The notes: generated from the letters alone by a model not told the origin. 64,000 bases of DNA from PALSA-894 sp963734185 (GCA_963734185.1 CAVTGA010000001.1:1550001-1614000); one strand, 5' to 3'. Shown: positions 18,376 to 28,896, counted from the first letter of the stretch. Numbers and translations: made by a program.

Positions 18376-18422
18376 CGCACCGAGTTCCTGGCAACGCCTC
18401 AGCACCAAGCGCCGTAACCGCC

Positions 18423-19838
<1,416 letters not shown>

Positions 19839-19931
19839 CGACGGCAAAGCTGGCCGCTATACACGGGGCGCCTTCGGCTTCAGGTGCCCGATTCCGGCAC
19901 GTCGGAGGACCGGCGGGCGGAACCGAGACAG

Positions 19932-20534
19932 ATGCCGATTACCCTTCTCGACATGATCCTGCTGGCCGTGATGCTGGTTTCGGCCCTGCTCGCAATGGTG
20001 CGTGGGTTCATGCGCGAGATCCTGTCGATCGCCTCCTGGGCGGCGGCGGCGATCGTGACGATCTACGCCTATCCGCGGTTGAAGCCGGTCATTCAGCAGT
20101 ATCTCACCAACGACATCGTCGCCTCCGCGGCGACCATCGGGGTGGCGTTCCTGGGAACCTTGCTGGTGGTGTCGATCGTCACCATCAAGATCTCCGACAC
20201 GGTGCTCGACAGCCGGGTCGGCGCGCTCGACCGCACCCTCGGCTTCCTGTTCGGGCTCGGGCGCGGGCTGATCATCGTCGTCGTCGCATTCATGTTTCTG
20301 GACTGGCTTGTACCCGCGAAGTCTCAGCCTAAATGGGCTACGGACGCCAAGTCGCGATACGTGCTGCAGGGAACCGGAGAATGGCTGGTCTCGATGTCGC
20401 CCGACCTCGAAGCGCTGTGGGCCAAATACAAGCGGCAGCGGGGCATCGAGGCGGAACCGCAGGACGCGCCGCCGGGCCGCTCTAATCTCGAATTCGGCGA
20501 GCGTTTGGCGGCCAATCACGCTAGACCGCGCTGA
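19932..20534 (+). CDS. cvpA: CvpA family membrane protein
   Basis: A 200-residue inner-membrane protein of the CvpA (colicin V production) family with four hydrophobic helices in the first 125 residues (ITLLDMILLAVMLVSALLAM; EILSIASWAAAAIVTIYAYP; ASAATIGVAFLGTLLVVSIV; RTLGFLFGLGRGLIIVVVAF) and a polar tail. The family motif VRGFMREILSIASW is intact. ATG 19932 is chosen because the frame from 19884 adds only polar residues. It lies directly upstream of purF, the classic arrangement. Confidence 0.9.
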   Translation: MPITLLDMILLAVMLVSALLAMVRGFMREILSIASWAAAAIVTIYAYPRLKPVIQQYLTNDIVASAATIGVAFLGTLLVVSIVTIKISDTVLDSRVGALDRTLGFLFGLGRGLIIVVVAFMFLDWLVPAKSQPKWATDAKSRYVLQGTGEWLVSMSPDLEALWAKYKRQRGIEAEPQDAPPGRSNLEFGERLAANHARPR

Positions 20535-20559
20535 ACGGCGCGGATCAGGAGGCTGACGA

Positions 20560-22047
20560 ATGGGTCAACCGCACGATACCAGCCTCCCGGACCTCGACCT
20601 TGACGGCGACCGGCTGCGCGAGGAATGCGGCGTGTTCGGCATCTTCGGGCATCCCGACGCCGCCGCCATCACGGCGCTCGGCCTGCATGCGTTGCAGCAC
20701 CGCGGCCAGGAAGCGGCCGGCATCGTCACCTATGACGGTGCGCGCTTCCATTCCGAGCGCCGCATGGGCCTGGTCGGCGACACCTTCTCGCGCCGCGAGG
20801 TGATCCAGCGGCTGCCCGGGCAGGCGGCGATCGGCCACAATCGCTATTCGACCACCGGCGAGACGATCCTGCGCAACGTGCAGCCGCTGTTCTGCGAGCT
20901 CGACGGCGGCGGCTTCGCGGTCGGCCATAACGGCAACCTGACCAACGGGCTGACGCTGCGCAAGCAGCTGGTGCGCGACGGCGCGATCATGCAGTCGACC
21001 AGCGACAGCGAAGTGATCCTGCACCTGGTCGCGCGCTCGCAGCGCAACCGCTTCATCGACCGCTTCATCGACGGCCTGCGCCAGCTCGAGGGCGCCTATT
21101 CGTTCGTGGCGCTGACCAACAAGAAGCTGATCGGCGCGCGCGATCCGCTCGGCATCCGTCCGTTGGTGCTCGGCGAGCTCGACGGCTGCCCGATCCTCGC
21201 CTCGGAGACCTGCGCGCTCGACATCATCGGCGCGCGCCACGTGCGCGACGTGAAGAACGGCGAGGTGGTGGTCATCACCGAGAAGGGCGCCGGCCGCGTC
21301 GAGAGCATCATGCCGTTCCCGCCGATGCCGGCGCGGCCGTGCATCTTCGAATACATCTATTTCTCGCGCCCCGACTCGATCGTCGGCGGCCGCCCGGTCT
21401 ACGACGTGCGCAAGACCATGGGCGCCGAGCTGGCGCGCGAGGCGGGCGTCGCGGCCGACGTGGTGGTGCCGGTGCCCGACTCCGGCGTGCCGGCCGCGAT
21501 CGGCTACGCGCAGGAGGCGGGCATCCCCTACGAGCTCGGCATCATCCGCAACCACTATGTCGGACGCACCTTTATCGAGCCGACGCAGCAGATCCGCCAG
21601 CTCGGCGTGCGCCTGAAGCACAGCGCCAACCGCGCGGTGGTGAATGGCAAGCGCATCGTGCTGATCGACGATTCGATCGTGCGCGGCACGACCTCGACCA
21701 AGATCGTGCAGATGATGCGCGACGCCGGCGCGCGCGAAGTGCACTTCCGCATCGCCTCGCCGCCGATCACGCATCCCGACTTCTACGGCATCGACACGCC
21801 CGAGCAGGACAAGCTCCTGGCCGCGACCCACGACGTCGAAGGCATGCGGCGCGTGATCGGCGCCGACACGCTCGCCTTCCTCTCGGTCGAGGGCATCTAC
21901 CGCTCGATGGGCTTCGCGCAACGCGATTCCGCGCGGCCGCAGTTCACCGATCACTGCTTCACCGGCGACTACCCGACGCCGCTCACCGACCGCACCGCCC
22001 AGGATCACGCGCCGCGGCAATTGTCGCTGCTCGCCGAGGCGAGTTGA
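20560..22047 (+). CDS. purF: Amidophosphoribosyltransferase
   Basis: Catalyses the first committed step of purine synthesis: PRPP plus glutamine to phosphoribosylamine. The 495-residue protein has a short propeptide ending REE before the mature N-terminal nucleophile C23 (CGVFGIFGHPD), the glutaminase segment HRGQEAAGIVTYDG and the PRPP loop VLIDDSIVRGTTS. A strong AGGAGG precedes ATG 20560. It follows cvpA by 25 bases, so they are probably co-transcribed. No PurR-type operator or riboswitch is evident. Confidence 0.96.
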   Translation: MGQPHDTSLPDLDLDGDRLREECGVFGIFGHPDAAAITALGLHALQHRGQEAAGIVTYDGARFHSERRMGLVGDTFSRREVIQRLPGQAAIGHNRYSTTGETILRNVQPLFCELDGGGFAVGHNGNLTNGLTLRKQLVRDGAIMQSTSDSEVILHLVARSQRNRFIDRFIDGLRQLEGAYSFVALTNKKLIGARDPLGIRPLVLGELDGCPILASETCALDIIGARHVRDVKNGEVVVITEKGAGRVESIMPFPPMPARPCIFEYIYFSRPDSIVGGRPVYDVRKTMGAELAREAGVAADVVVPVPDSGVPAAIGYAQEAGIPYELGIIRNHYVGRTFIEPTQQIRQLGVRLKHSANRAVVNGKRIVLIDDSIVRGTTSTKIVQMMRDAGAREVHFRIASPPITHPDFYGIDTPEQDKLLAATHDVEGMRRVIGADTLAFLSVEGIYRSMGFAQRDSARPQFTDHCFTGDYPTPLTDRTAQDHAPRQLSLLAEAS

Positions 22048-22065
22048 CGCAAAGCCTCACGTCTC

Positions 22066-22155
22066 CGTCATGGCCGGGCTTGTCCCGGCCATCCACGTCT
22101 TTGGAACAGAGTCACAAGAAAGACGTGGATGCGCGGGCCAAGCCCGCGCATGACG
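22066..22155. repeat. Palindromic unit between purF and an SDR gene
   Basis: The outer ends CGTCATG...CATGACG pair, and two inner palindromes (GGCCGGGCTTGTCCCGGCC, and GCGCGGGCCAAGCCCGCGC) plus CACGTCTTT/AAAGACGTG give a multi-armed fold. This CGTCATGGCCGGG...CGCATGACG unit is a recognisable intergenic repeat of Bradyrhizobium relatives. It lies where it could fold at the end of the cvpA-purF message. Confidence 0.7.
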
Positions 22156-22168
22156 AATGGAGAGATCG

Positions 22169-22909
22169 ATGACCGGCGCCCTCTCCAACCGCATCGCCCT
22201 CGTCACCGGCGCCTCGCGCGGCATCGGGCAGGCGACCGCGCTTGCGCTCGCCGCCGCCGGGGCGCACGTGGTCGCGGTCGCCCGTACGGTCGGCGGGCTC
22301 GAAGAACTCGACGATGCGATCCGCGCCGCCGGCGGCTCCACCACCCTGGTGCCGCTCGACCTGCAGGACTTCGACGGCCTCGACCGGCTCGGCGCTTCGC
22401 TGCATGAGCGCTACGGCCGGCTCGACGTGCTGGTGGCGAACGCCGGCATGCTCGGACCGCTGTCGCCGCTCGGCCACGTCGAGCCGAAGGCGTGGGACGA
22501 AGTCATGGCGGTCAACGTCACCGCCAACTGGCGGCTGATCCGCGCCATGGACCCACTGTTGAAGCTGTCGGACGCCGGCCGCGCGGTGTTCCTCACCTCC
22601 GGCGCGGCCTGGCGCGCCATTGCCTATTGGGGTCCCTATTCGGTGTCCAAGGCGGCGGTCGAATTGACCGCGCGGATCTATGCGGCCGAAACCGCGACCA
22701 CCCCGCTGCGCGTCAACGTGTTCAACCCCGGGCCGATCCGCACCCGCATGCGCGCGCAGGCGATGCCGGGCGAGGACCCGATGACGCTCGACACGCCGGA
22801 CAACGTCGCTGCCAAGATCGTCGAGCTGTGCCTGCCGAGCTTTACCCAGACCGGCACGCGGTATGATTACCGCAGCAAGAAGTTCCTCGAGTTTCACTCG
22901 CCGTCGTAG
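22169..22909 (+). CDS. SDR-family oxidoreductase
   Basis: A 246-residue short-chain dehydrogenase/reductase with the cofactor motif TGASRGIG, VANAG, the catalytic Ser region TSGAAWRAIAYWGPYSVSK (Tyr and Lys of YxxxK) and the usual NPGPIRTRM loop. The start at ATG 22169 is preferred because GGAGAG lies five bases upstream; the ATG at 22157 sits at the repeat edge. In this order such a gene often follows purF, but the substrate is unknown. The C-terminus (GTRYDYRSKKFLEF) is unlike FabG. Confidence 0.88.
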   Translation: MTGALSNRIALVTGASRGIGQATALALAAAGAHVVAVARTVGGLEELDDAIRAAGGSTTLVPLDLQDFDGLDRLGASLHERYGRLDVLVANAGMLGPLSPLGHVEPKAWDEVMAVNVTANWRLIRAMDPLLKLSDAGRAVFLTSGAAWRAIAYWGPYSVSKAAVELTARIYAAETATTPLRVNVFNPGPIRTRMRAQAMPGEDPMTLDTPDNVAAKIVELCLPSFTQTGTRYDYRSKKFLEFHSPS

Positions 22910-23256
22910 GGCGGAACAGCGTCGTCCGCGCCGCATGGCGCGTAGATTCTGCTGCATGAAATTGATCAGCGTGCGGATGCGATCGCCGCTGGCGAGCGGC
23001 GGATCAGGCCCGAATGTCGATTGAAACCTCGCCGAGACGAATCTCAGACACCGCACTGGTAGGGCGACCTACCAGCAATGGTCAACCACACATCGTTATC
23101 CGCGAGGTCTTCGGGCCTTTCGCCGCGCACTAACGCTATTGGCAGCAGCACCGTGACCACGTTAGAAGGCAAGCGCAGAAGTGCCACGGTGAACGCGTCG
23201 CGACTTCGTTCGCGAACGAGTCGGCGGCGACACCACTCAAAATGCGTCTCACGGCC
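22910..23256. other. Intergenic interval with coding-like fragments
   Basis: No complete gene is evident. On the minus strand a frame ending at 23044 reads ALLRLPSNVVTVLLP and then RPEDLADNDVWLTIAG, and a different frame starting near 23056 reads PPLASGDRIRTLINFMQQNL. Both look protein-like but neither has a plausible start or a family I know. The interval may be the scar of a gene disrupted when the DUF5131/TcmP cassette arrived. It must also contain that cassette's promoter. Confidence 0.3.
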
Positions 23257-24009
23257 ATGTCTGAAAACAGCGCGATCGAATGGACTGACGCCACGTGGAA
23301 CCCGGTCACGGGCTGCACGAAGATCAGTGTTGGCTGCGATAACTGCTATGCAGAGCGCTTTTCCGAGCGCTTTCGCGGCGTGCCGGGCCATCCATTCGAA
23401 ACGGGCTTCGACCTGACGCTCAGGCCGGAACGACTGCAACAGCCGTTCGGTTGGAAGCGGCCGCGCATGATCTTCGTGAATTCGATGAGTGATCTTTTTC
23501 ACAAGCGGATTCCGCGCAGCTACATTGTGGCCGTATTTGATACTATGGAGCGCGCCGACTGGCACACCTACCAAGTGCTTACGAAGCGCAGTTCGTTGCT
23601 GCAAAAATTCATGAACGATCGCTACAAAGATCGCATTGCACCCCAACACATTTGGTTCGGCGTCTCGGTTGAGAACGCACAAGCGACTTCCCGCATTGTC
23701 CATCTGCAGAAAGCCCGAGCCAGCGTTCGCTTCCTATCAATCGAGCCCCTAGTTGCTCCTGTCGGCAATCTTCGTCTGGCTGATATCCATTGGGTTATCG
23801 TCGGTGGGGAAAGCGGGCCCCGCGCGCGTCCTATGGAACACGCTTGGGTGGTCGACATTCGCAATCAATGCATCAAGGCGCGTGTGCCGTTTTTCTTCAA
23901 GCAATGGGGCGGCCGATCGCCCAAGGCCGGTGGCCGCGTGCTCGAGGGCAAGGAGTGGAATCAATTTCCCCACCGGTATAGTTCACTCGAAAACCAGGCT
24001 GGTGCGTGA
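23257..24009 (+). CDS. Three-Cys-motif protein, Gp37/Gp68 (DUF5131) family
   Basis: The 250-residue protein opens MSENSAIEWTDATWNPVTGC and has three cysteines, C20-x6-C27-x2-C30, a radical-SAM-like cluster signature. Later blocks are typical of phage Gp37/Gp68 proteins: FVNSMSDLFH, TYQVLTKRS, WFGVSVEN, RFLSIEPLV, WVIVGGESGPRARPM and FFFKQWGG. The fold resembles radical SAM enzymes but the reaction is unknown. The start ATG 23257 is chosen over 23242 by the conserved N-terminus. Its stop overlaps the next gene's GTG, so the two are translationally coupled. Codon use is less GC-rich than in flanking genes, pointing to horizontal transfer. Confidence 0.85.
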   Translation: MSENSAIEWTDATWNPVTGCTKISVGCDNCYAERFSERFRGVPGHPFETGFDLTLRPERLQQPFGWKRPRMIFVNSMSDLFHKRIPRSYIVAVFDTMERADWHTYQVLTKRSSLLQKFMNDRYKDRIAPQHIWFGVSVENAQATSRIVHLQKARASVRFLSIEPLVAPVGNLRLADIHWVIVGGESGPRARPMEHAWVVDIRNQCIKARVPFFFKQWGGRSPKAGGRVLEGKEWNQFPHRYSSLENQAGA

Positions 24010-24830
24010 TAGCGCCCTTCAAGTTTGACGAGATCGGCGGCTGGTCGGAGCTGAAGCTTGAGATTGTCGAGAAATACGGCTCCGCTTATACGCGAGCTTT
24101 TGCCAATACCCGGCTGAAGAAATTCTACATTGACTCGTTCAGCGGGGCCGGAGTTCACATCTCGAAAGCAACGGGCGCAATTGTCGACGGCAGTCCGGTG
24201 CGAGCGCTGAGGATCACCCCGCCCTTCGATCATTTTCACTTTATCGACATGGACGCCGATAAGACCCGGCATCTGGAAGCGTTGTGCGCTGAGCGAACGA
24301 ACGTGAGCATTCACACTGGCGACGCATCATCATACCTCACGCAGAGCCTTCTGCCCAATATTCGCTATGAGAATTTCAATCGCGCGCTGTGTCTGCTCGA
24401 TCCCTACGGGCTTCATCTTGAATGGCAAGCGGTACTGATGGCGGGACAATCTCGCGCGATCGACATGTTTCTAAACTTTCCTGTCATGGACATGAATCGC
24501 AACGCAATCTGGCGTAACCCTGGCAACGTGCCCGCCGAGGGCCTCGAACGGATGACGCGTTTTTGGGGAGATGAATCCTGGAAAGCCGCAGCCTATGCCG
24601 AGCACCCGCAGGGCAATTTGTTCCGCGGCCGCGATCTGGTCAAGCAACCGAATGACGCTATCGTCGCGGCGTTTCGCGAACGGCTAAGAACCATTGCTGG
24701 CTTCGAATTTGTGCCGCAACCGCTGCCGATGAGGAACAGCAACAATGCCGTCGTCTACTTTCTGTTTTTCGCTTCGCAGAAGCCAGTCGCAAAGAAGATC
24801 ATCGAAGAGATTTTCGCCAAGCACAGGTGA
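24006..24830 (+). CDS. tcmP: Three-Cys-motif partner protein TcmP-like
   Basis: A 274-residue protein starting with GTG 24006, which overlaps the preceding stop (GTGA). It resembles the TcmP family, named for sitting beside three-Cys-motif proteins. The layout is that of a Rossmann-type methyltransferase: FYIDSFSGAG (motif-I-like strand and glycine loop), FHFIDMDADKTRHLEAL (acidic residue after strand 2) and CLLDPYGLHLEW (DPxG at the position of a catalytic DPPY). This suggests that SAM or another nucleotide is bound, but no activity is established. With its neighbour it forms a compact cassette ending 33 bases from the convergent MFS gene. Confidence 0.8.
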   Translation: MIAPFKFDEIGGWSELKLEIVEKYGSAYTRAFANTRLKKFYIDSFSGAGVHISKATGAIVDGSPVRALRITPPFDHFHFIDMDADKTRHLEALCAERTNVSIHTGDASSYLTQSLLPNIRYENFNRALCLLDPYGLHLEWQAVLMAGQSRAIDMFLNFPVMDMNRNAIWRNPGNVPAEGLERMTRFWGDESWKAAAYAEHPQGNLFRGRDLVKQPNDAIVAAFRERLRTIAGFEFVPQPLPMRNSNNAVVYFLFFASQKPVAKKIIEEIFAKHR

Positions 24831-24862
24831 CATGCCATGAATCTTGCGTGATACGGCGGGCT

Positions 24863-26107
24863 TTACTGGCTCGGGTTTCGCTGATGCTCATCCGGGCTAC
24901 GGGTCGCCCGCGTCACAGACCAGCCGACCGCCAGCGCCAGCAGAACCAGCAACGCGGCGAGCACGAACGGCGTGCCCGGCAGATGCACGCCCAACTCGGG
25001 CCGGATCGCGAGCGAGAACGCGGTGGTGAACAGGCCGGGGCCGATCATGTTGGCGATGCCCTGCAGGCTTTGGTTCGCGCCCTGGAGCTGGCCTTGCTCG
25101 TCGGAGCCGACGCGGCGGCTCATCAGGCCGAGCGATGCCGCGTTGGCGAAGCCCCATAGCGCCATCAGCGGGATGCCGGCGAGAAACAGCCATCCCGCTC
25201 CGGCGACGCCATAGAGGAAAAACCCCGCGACGCCGAACACCAGCCCCGCGATCAGTGCGTTGCGCTCGCCGAAGCGCTTGACCACGGGACCGATCAGGGC
25301 GCCCTGCACCACCATCGAGCAGACGCCGATGCCCGCCATCACGAAGCCGACGGCGCTTTCGCCCCAGCCGTAGCGGTACATCATATAGAGCACGCCCATG
25401 CTCGGCAGCACCGCGTGCGCGAGGGCGTCGAGGAAGTTCACGCTCGCAAGCCCGGTGAGCTCGCGATGGCGGCGCAGCAGCACCAGTGCGCCGACCGGAT
25501 TGGCACGCCGCCACGAGAATGCGGCGCGGTTGTTCGGCTCAAGCGACTCCGGCAGCACCAGCAGCCCGTAGAGCGTGTTGGCGAGGCTCAAGCCGGCGGC
25601 GATCCAGAACGGCAGGCGCGCATCGACGCTGCCGGCGATGCCGCCGAGCGCAGGCCCGAGCACGAAGCCGGCGCCGAACGCGACGCCGAGCATGCCGAAG
25701 CGCGCGGCACGCTGATCCTGCGGCGTGACGTCGGCGACGTAGGCATAGCCGGTCGAGATGCTCGCCGCCGTGATGCCGGAAATGACGCGGCCGACGAACA
25801 GCCATGCGAGCGAGGGCGCGAGCGCCATCAGGACATAGTCGAGGCAGAGCCCGACATTGGAGATGAGGATCACCGGCCGGCGGCCGAACCGGTCCGACAG
25901 CGCGCCGAGCAGCGGAGAGAACAAGAACTGCATCAGCGCCCAGGCGGTGCCGAACAGGCCGTAGATCTCGGCGGCGCGCGGCGTGTCGCCGCCCATGAAG
26001 TCGACGACGAGGCGCGGCAGCACCGGAATGATGATGCCGAGCGCCAGCATGTCGAGCAGGATGGTGACGAAAATGAACGCAAAGGCCGCGCGGCGCGGTG
26101 CTGGCAC
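24863..26107 (-). CDS. TetA-like MFS drug exporter
   Basis: A 414-residue, 12-helix major-facilitator transporter of the TCR/Tet type, starting with GTG 26107. The TetA hallmarks are present: LLDMLALGIIIPVLP in helix 1, the motif A loop GALSDRFGRRPVILISNVG, the helix 4-5 segment RVISGITAASISTGYAYVAD and GFVLGPALGG. It likely exports a lipophilic compound in exchange for protons; tetracycline resistance cannot be assumed. It lies 15 bases downstream of der and may be co-transcribed. No TetR-type repressor is adjacent. Confidence 0.85.
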   Translation of the reverse strand: MPAPRRAAFAFIFVTILLDMLALGIIIPVLPRLVVDFMGGDTPRAAEIYGLFGTAWALMQFLFSPLLGALSDRFGRRPVILISNVGLCLDYVLMALAPSLAWLFVGRVISGITAASISTGYAYVADVTPQDQRAARFGMLGVAFGAGFVLGPALGGIAGSVDARLPFWIAAGLSLANTLYGLLVLPESLEPNNRAAFSWRRANPVGALVLLRRHRELTGLASVNFLDALAHAVLPSMGVLYMMYRYGWGESAVGFVMAGIGVCSMVVQGALIGPVVKRFGERNALIAGLVFGVAGFFLYGVAGAGWLFLAGIPLMALWGFANAASLGLMSRRVGSDEQGQLQGANQSLQGIANMIGPGLFTTAFSLAIRPELGVHLPGTPFVLAALLVLLALAVGWSVTRATRSPDEHQRNPSQ

Positions 26108-26122
26108 TGGGTCGCTCCTGCG

Positions 26123-27475
26123 TCAGCGCTTGCGTGGCGCGTACGGGTTCTTCTTCTCGCGCAGGGTCAGGCGCACGGGCACGCCGGGCAGCTCGAACGC
26201 CTCGCGCAGGCCGTTGACCAGATAGCGCACGTAAGTCTCAGGCACGGCATCGGCGCGGGTGCAGAACAGCACGAAGCTCGGTGGCCGCGTCTTCACCTGC
26301 GTCATGTAGTTGAGCTTGAGGCGGCGGCCGGAAACCGCCGGCGGCGGATGCGCGGCGAGCGTGTCGCCGAGCCAGCGGTTGAGCGCGTTGGTCGCAATGC
26401 GCCGGTTCCACAGCGCGTGGACGTCGACGACGGCCTGCATCAACCGGTCGAGCCCCGCACCGGTCAAGCCCGACATCGCCACGATGGGCACGCCCTTGAC
26501 TTGCGGCAGCCAGTGATCGACCTCGGCGCGCAGCTTGCCGGCCTGACGGCCTTCGGCGAGGTCCCACTTGTTCATGCCGATGACGAGCGCGCGGCCTTCA
26601 CGCTCGATCAGGTCGGCGATGCGCAGGTCCTGCTCCTCGAACGGACGCTCGGCATCCATCAGCACGATGACGACCTCGGCGAAGCGGATGGCGTTGAGGG
26701 CGTCGGCGACCGAAAGCTTCTCGAGCTTTTCCTCGATGCGCGACTTGCGCCGCAGGCCGGCAGTGTCGAACAGGCGGAATGCCCGCCCGCTCCAATCGAG
26801 TTCGACCGAGATGGAGTCGCGGGTGATGCCGGCCTCCGGGCCGGTGAGCAGGCGCTCCTGCCCGAGCAGCCGGTTGATCAGGGTCGACTTGCCGGAATTG
26901 GGCCGGCCGACCACGGCGACGCGGATCGGACGGGTTTGCGCATCGTCGTCCGCCGCTTCCTGTTCGCGACGCCGGGTCTCGTGCGGCAATGCCACGCGCA
27001 AGGCGTCATAGAGATCGGCCATGCCTTCGTTGTGCTCGGCCGAGATCGCGACCGGCTCGCCGAGACCGAGCGCATAGGCTTCGCGCGCGCCGACCTCGCC
27101 GGCCGAGCCCTCGCTCTTGTTGGCGATGAGAATGATCGGCTTGCCCGAACGGCGCACCACATCGGCGAACGCCTTGTCGGCGGGCAGCACGCCGGCGCGC
27201 GCATCGATCAGGAACAACACCGCATGCGCGCCGGCAATCGCCACGTCGGTCTGCGCCACCATGCGGCCCGAGAGGCTGGCGGAGGGTGCCTGCTCCAGGC
27301 CGGCAGTGTCGATCGCGGTGAATTCCACATCACCGAGACGCCCGCGGCCTTCGCGCCGGTCGCGCGTGACGCCGGGCAGGTCGTCGACCAGCGCGAGACG
27401 CTTGCCGACCAGCCGGTTGAACAGCGTCGATTTGCCGACATTGGGCCGGCCCACGATGGCGACGGTGAAGGTCAT
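26123..27475 (-). CDS. der: GTPase Der (EngA), ribosome assembly
   Basis: Essential tandem-GTPase that acts in 50S subunit maturation. The 450-residue protein has a first G domain (GRPNVGKSTLF, DTAG, NKSE), a second (GRPNSGKSTLINR, DTAGLRR, NKWDLAEG) and a KH-like C-terminal domain. ATG 27475 gives MTFTVAIVGRPNVG; the longer frame adds 13 unrelated residues. The order yfgM-like, lipoprotein, der resembles the yfgM-bamB-der neighbourhood of other Proteobacteria. Confidence 0.96.
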   Translation of the reverse strand: MTFTVAIVGRPNVGKSTLFNRLVGKRLALVDDLPGVTRDRREGRGRLGDVEFTAIDTAGLEQAPSASLSGRMVAQTDVAIAGAHAVLFLIDARAGVLPADKAFADVVRRSGKPIILIANKSEGSAGEVGAREAYALGLGEPVAISAEHNEGMADLYDALRVALPHETRRREQEAADDDAQTRPIRVAVVGRPNSGKSTLINRLLGQERLLTGPEAGITRDSISVELDWSGRAFRLFDTAGLRRKSRIEEKLEKLSVADALNAIRFAEVVIVLMDAERPFEEQDLRIADLIEREGRALVIGMNKWDLAEGRQAGKLRAEVDHWLPQVKGVPIVAMSGLTGAGLDRLMQAVVDVHALWNRRIATNALNRWLGDTLAAHPPPAVSGRRLKLNYMTQVKTRPPSFVLFCTRADAVPETYVRYLVNGLREAFELPGVPVRLTLREKKNPYAPRKR

Positions 27476-27523
27476 GCCGCGATTGTAGCCGACTGTTGAC
27501 CGGTACAGCGACAAGCGGTGCCG

Positions 27524-28006
27524 TCAGCGGCGCGGCGGAGGCGGATCGGGCCAGGCGACCTGCGGCTGCTGTTGAGGAGCAGGCCATGGCGCATTCGGGC
27601 CGGTTCGCTGTTGCGGCGGCGGGGCCGGCCACGGTGCATTGACGGGGTCGGCCGCCTGCGCCGGCGGCTGTTGCTGCTGCTTCTGCGGTGGCGGCTGCTT
27701 CTTCGGCGCAACCACGACCTTTTTCTTCGGTTTGGGCTTCTCGGGTTCGGCCTGCTTCACCGGTTCGGGCTCCGGGGCCGCCTGATAGCCCTTGACCAGT
27801 TCGGGCGGCACGCCCTGAGGGACCCCCGGCACGCCCTCGGGAAACACCGCACGGCGCTCGCCCGGCAACGGCCGCTTGGGCGTGGACAGGATGTCGAGAT
27901 CGGTCAGCTTGTCGAGCAGAGTCGAGCTTTCGCAGCCGGCAAGCGCAAGGCTGAGCGTGAGCACGCCCGCAGCGAGAATTCTCCGGTCCGGGCGCATGGT
28001 GGTCAT
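27524..28006 (-). CDS. Proline-rich lipoprotein
   Basis: The 160-residue protein has a lipoprotein signal (RRILAAGVLTLSLALAGCES, lipobox LAGC) and a Pro/Gln/Lys-rich tail with APWPAPPPQQ-like repeats. The mature part is mostly low complexity, so it may reach through the peptidoglycan; no domain is recognised. Its ATG overlaps the TGA of the YfgM-like gene, and it sits where bamB normally lies between yfgM and der. A BamB beta-propeller is not encoded here, so it is not BamB. An alternative start is ATG 27997. Confidence 0.7.
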   Translation of the reverse strand: MTTMRPDRRILAAGVLTLSLALAGCESSTLLDKLTDLDILSTPKRPLPGERRAVFPEGVPGVPQGVPPELVKGYQAAPEPEPVKQAEPEKPKPKKKVVVAPKKQPPPQKQQQQPPAQAADPVNAPWPAPPPQQRTGPNAPWPAPQQQPQVAWPDPPPPRR

Positions 28007-28653
28007 CCCTTGGCTCCGGGCGACACCATCATCAGCGCTTCCATGCGCTGGCGCATGTCCTTCGGGGTCTCGATATCGCCGCCGATCAGATCGATCCAGC
28101 GCTTGATCGCGGCCTTGTCGTCGGCGCGCCAGGCGGCCCACGCCAGCAGTTCGCGCGCCGTATGGCGGAACGCCCGGTCGCCGGTGGTCAGCGCCTCGAG
28201 CCGGGTGGTGAGCTCGGCAAGCGTCACGGTATCGAGCAGCAGGAAACCGGCACGTACGGCGGCGAGATCCTGCATCGAGCGGCCAATCGAGGAATCGGCG
28301 GCAAGCCCGTCATAGGTCTTGACCGCGGCGGCAGGGTCGGTTGTGGCCAGCTCGGCTGCTGCGCGGAAGCGCGCCAACAAGCGATAGCCGGAAGTTCCCT
28401 CGGCGGCGATCTTCTGGAACGCCGCCGCCGCCTCGGCATGCTTGCCGGCTTCGGCGAGCGCCGCGGCGGCCTCGAACGAGGCGCCCCACTCGGCCGCCTG
28501 GCGGGTTTCCCACCAGTCGTAGCCGCGCCAGCCGGCGACGCCGAGGATGATGACGAGCGCGACGCCGATGATCAAAGCGCTGTAACGGTCCCACAGCTGC
28601 TTGATCTTCTCGCGACGGACTTCCTCGTCAACTTCGTTAAAGATATCGGACAC
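28003..28653 (-). CDS. YfgM-like single-span TPR protein
   Basis: The protein has 216 residues from GTG 28653, chosen because GGAGAG lies eight bases upstream and the product starts MSDIFNEVDEEVRREK, the usual beginning of this family; ATG 28677 would add eight residues. One transmembrane helix (ALIIGVALVIILGVAGW) is followed by a periplasmic TPR-like domain rich in Ala helices (AAAFQKIAAEGTSGYRLLAR). E. coli YfgM works with PpiD at the Sec translocon and is placed upstream of der, as here. The stop overlaps the lipoprotein start. Confidence 0.82.
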   Translation of the reverse strand: MSDIFNEVDEEVRREKIKQLWDRYSALIIGVALVIILGVAGWRGYDWWETRQAAEWGASFEAAAALAEAGKHAEAAAAFQKIAAEGTSGYRLLARFRAAAELATTDPAAAVKTYDGLAADSSIGRSMQDLAAVRAGFLLLDTVTLAELTTRLEALTTGDRAFRHTARELLAWAAWRADDKAAIKRWIDLIGGDIETPKDMRQRMEALMMVSPGAKG

Positions 28654-28896
28654 TTGGGACGCTCTCCAGCCCGTCATAGGCGGTGTGGGCGAAGGCCCGA
28701 CAGCGGGCAGGTAAAATAGCGATGTGGCGCCCACATGGCAAAGGTCGACGCAACGCCGTGCGGCAATTTGATTTCCCGCCGGCTGGCCCTTTTGCGCGTT
28801 TCCGGCCGTACTTGCAAACCGGAACGGGACCGCTGTAGCAGTCGTGCGTGATGGGGGGCGCCGCGCCGGCCCGTCGGCTCGACCCCGGAGGACCCC

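Noticed and set aside
25415..27499. 694-codon plus-strand ORF
   Set aside because: It is fully antisense to the MFS exporter and der, which have clear motifs. Long antisense frames are expected in GC-rich genes; its sequence is rich in R, D, H and G and has no family features.
27524..28006. BamB at the yfgM-der position
   Set aside because: The gene between the YfgM-like gene and der encodes a 160-residue proline-rich lipoprotein, with no beta-propeller repeats.
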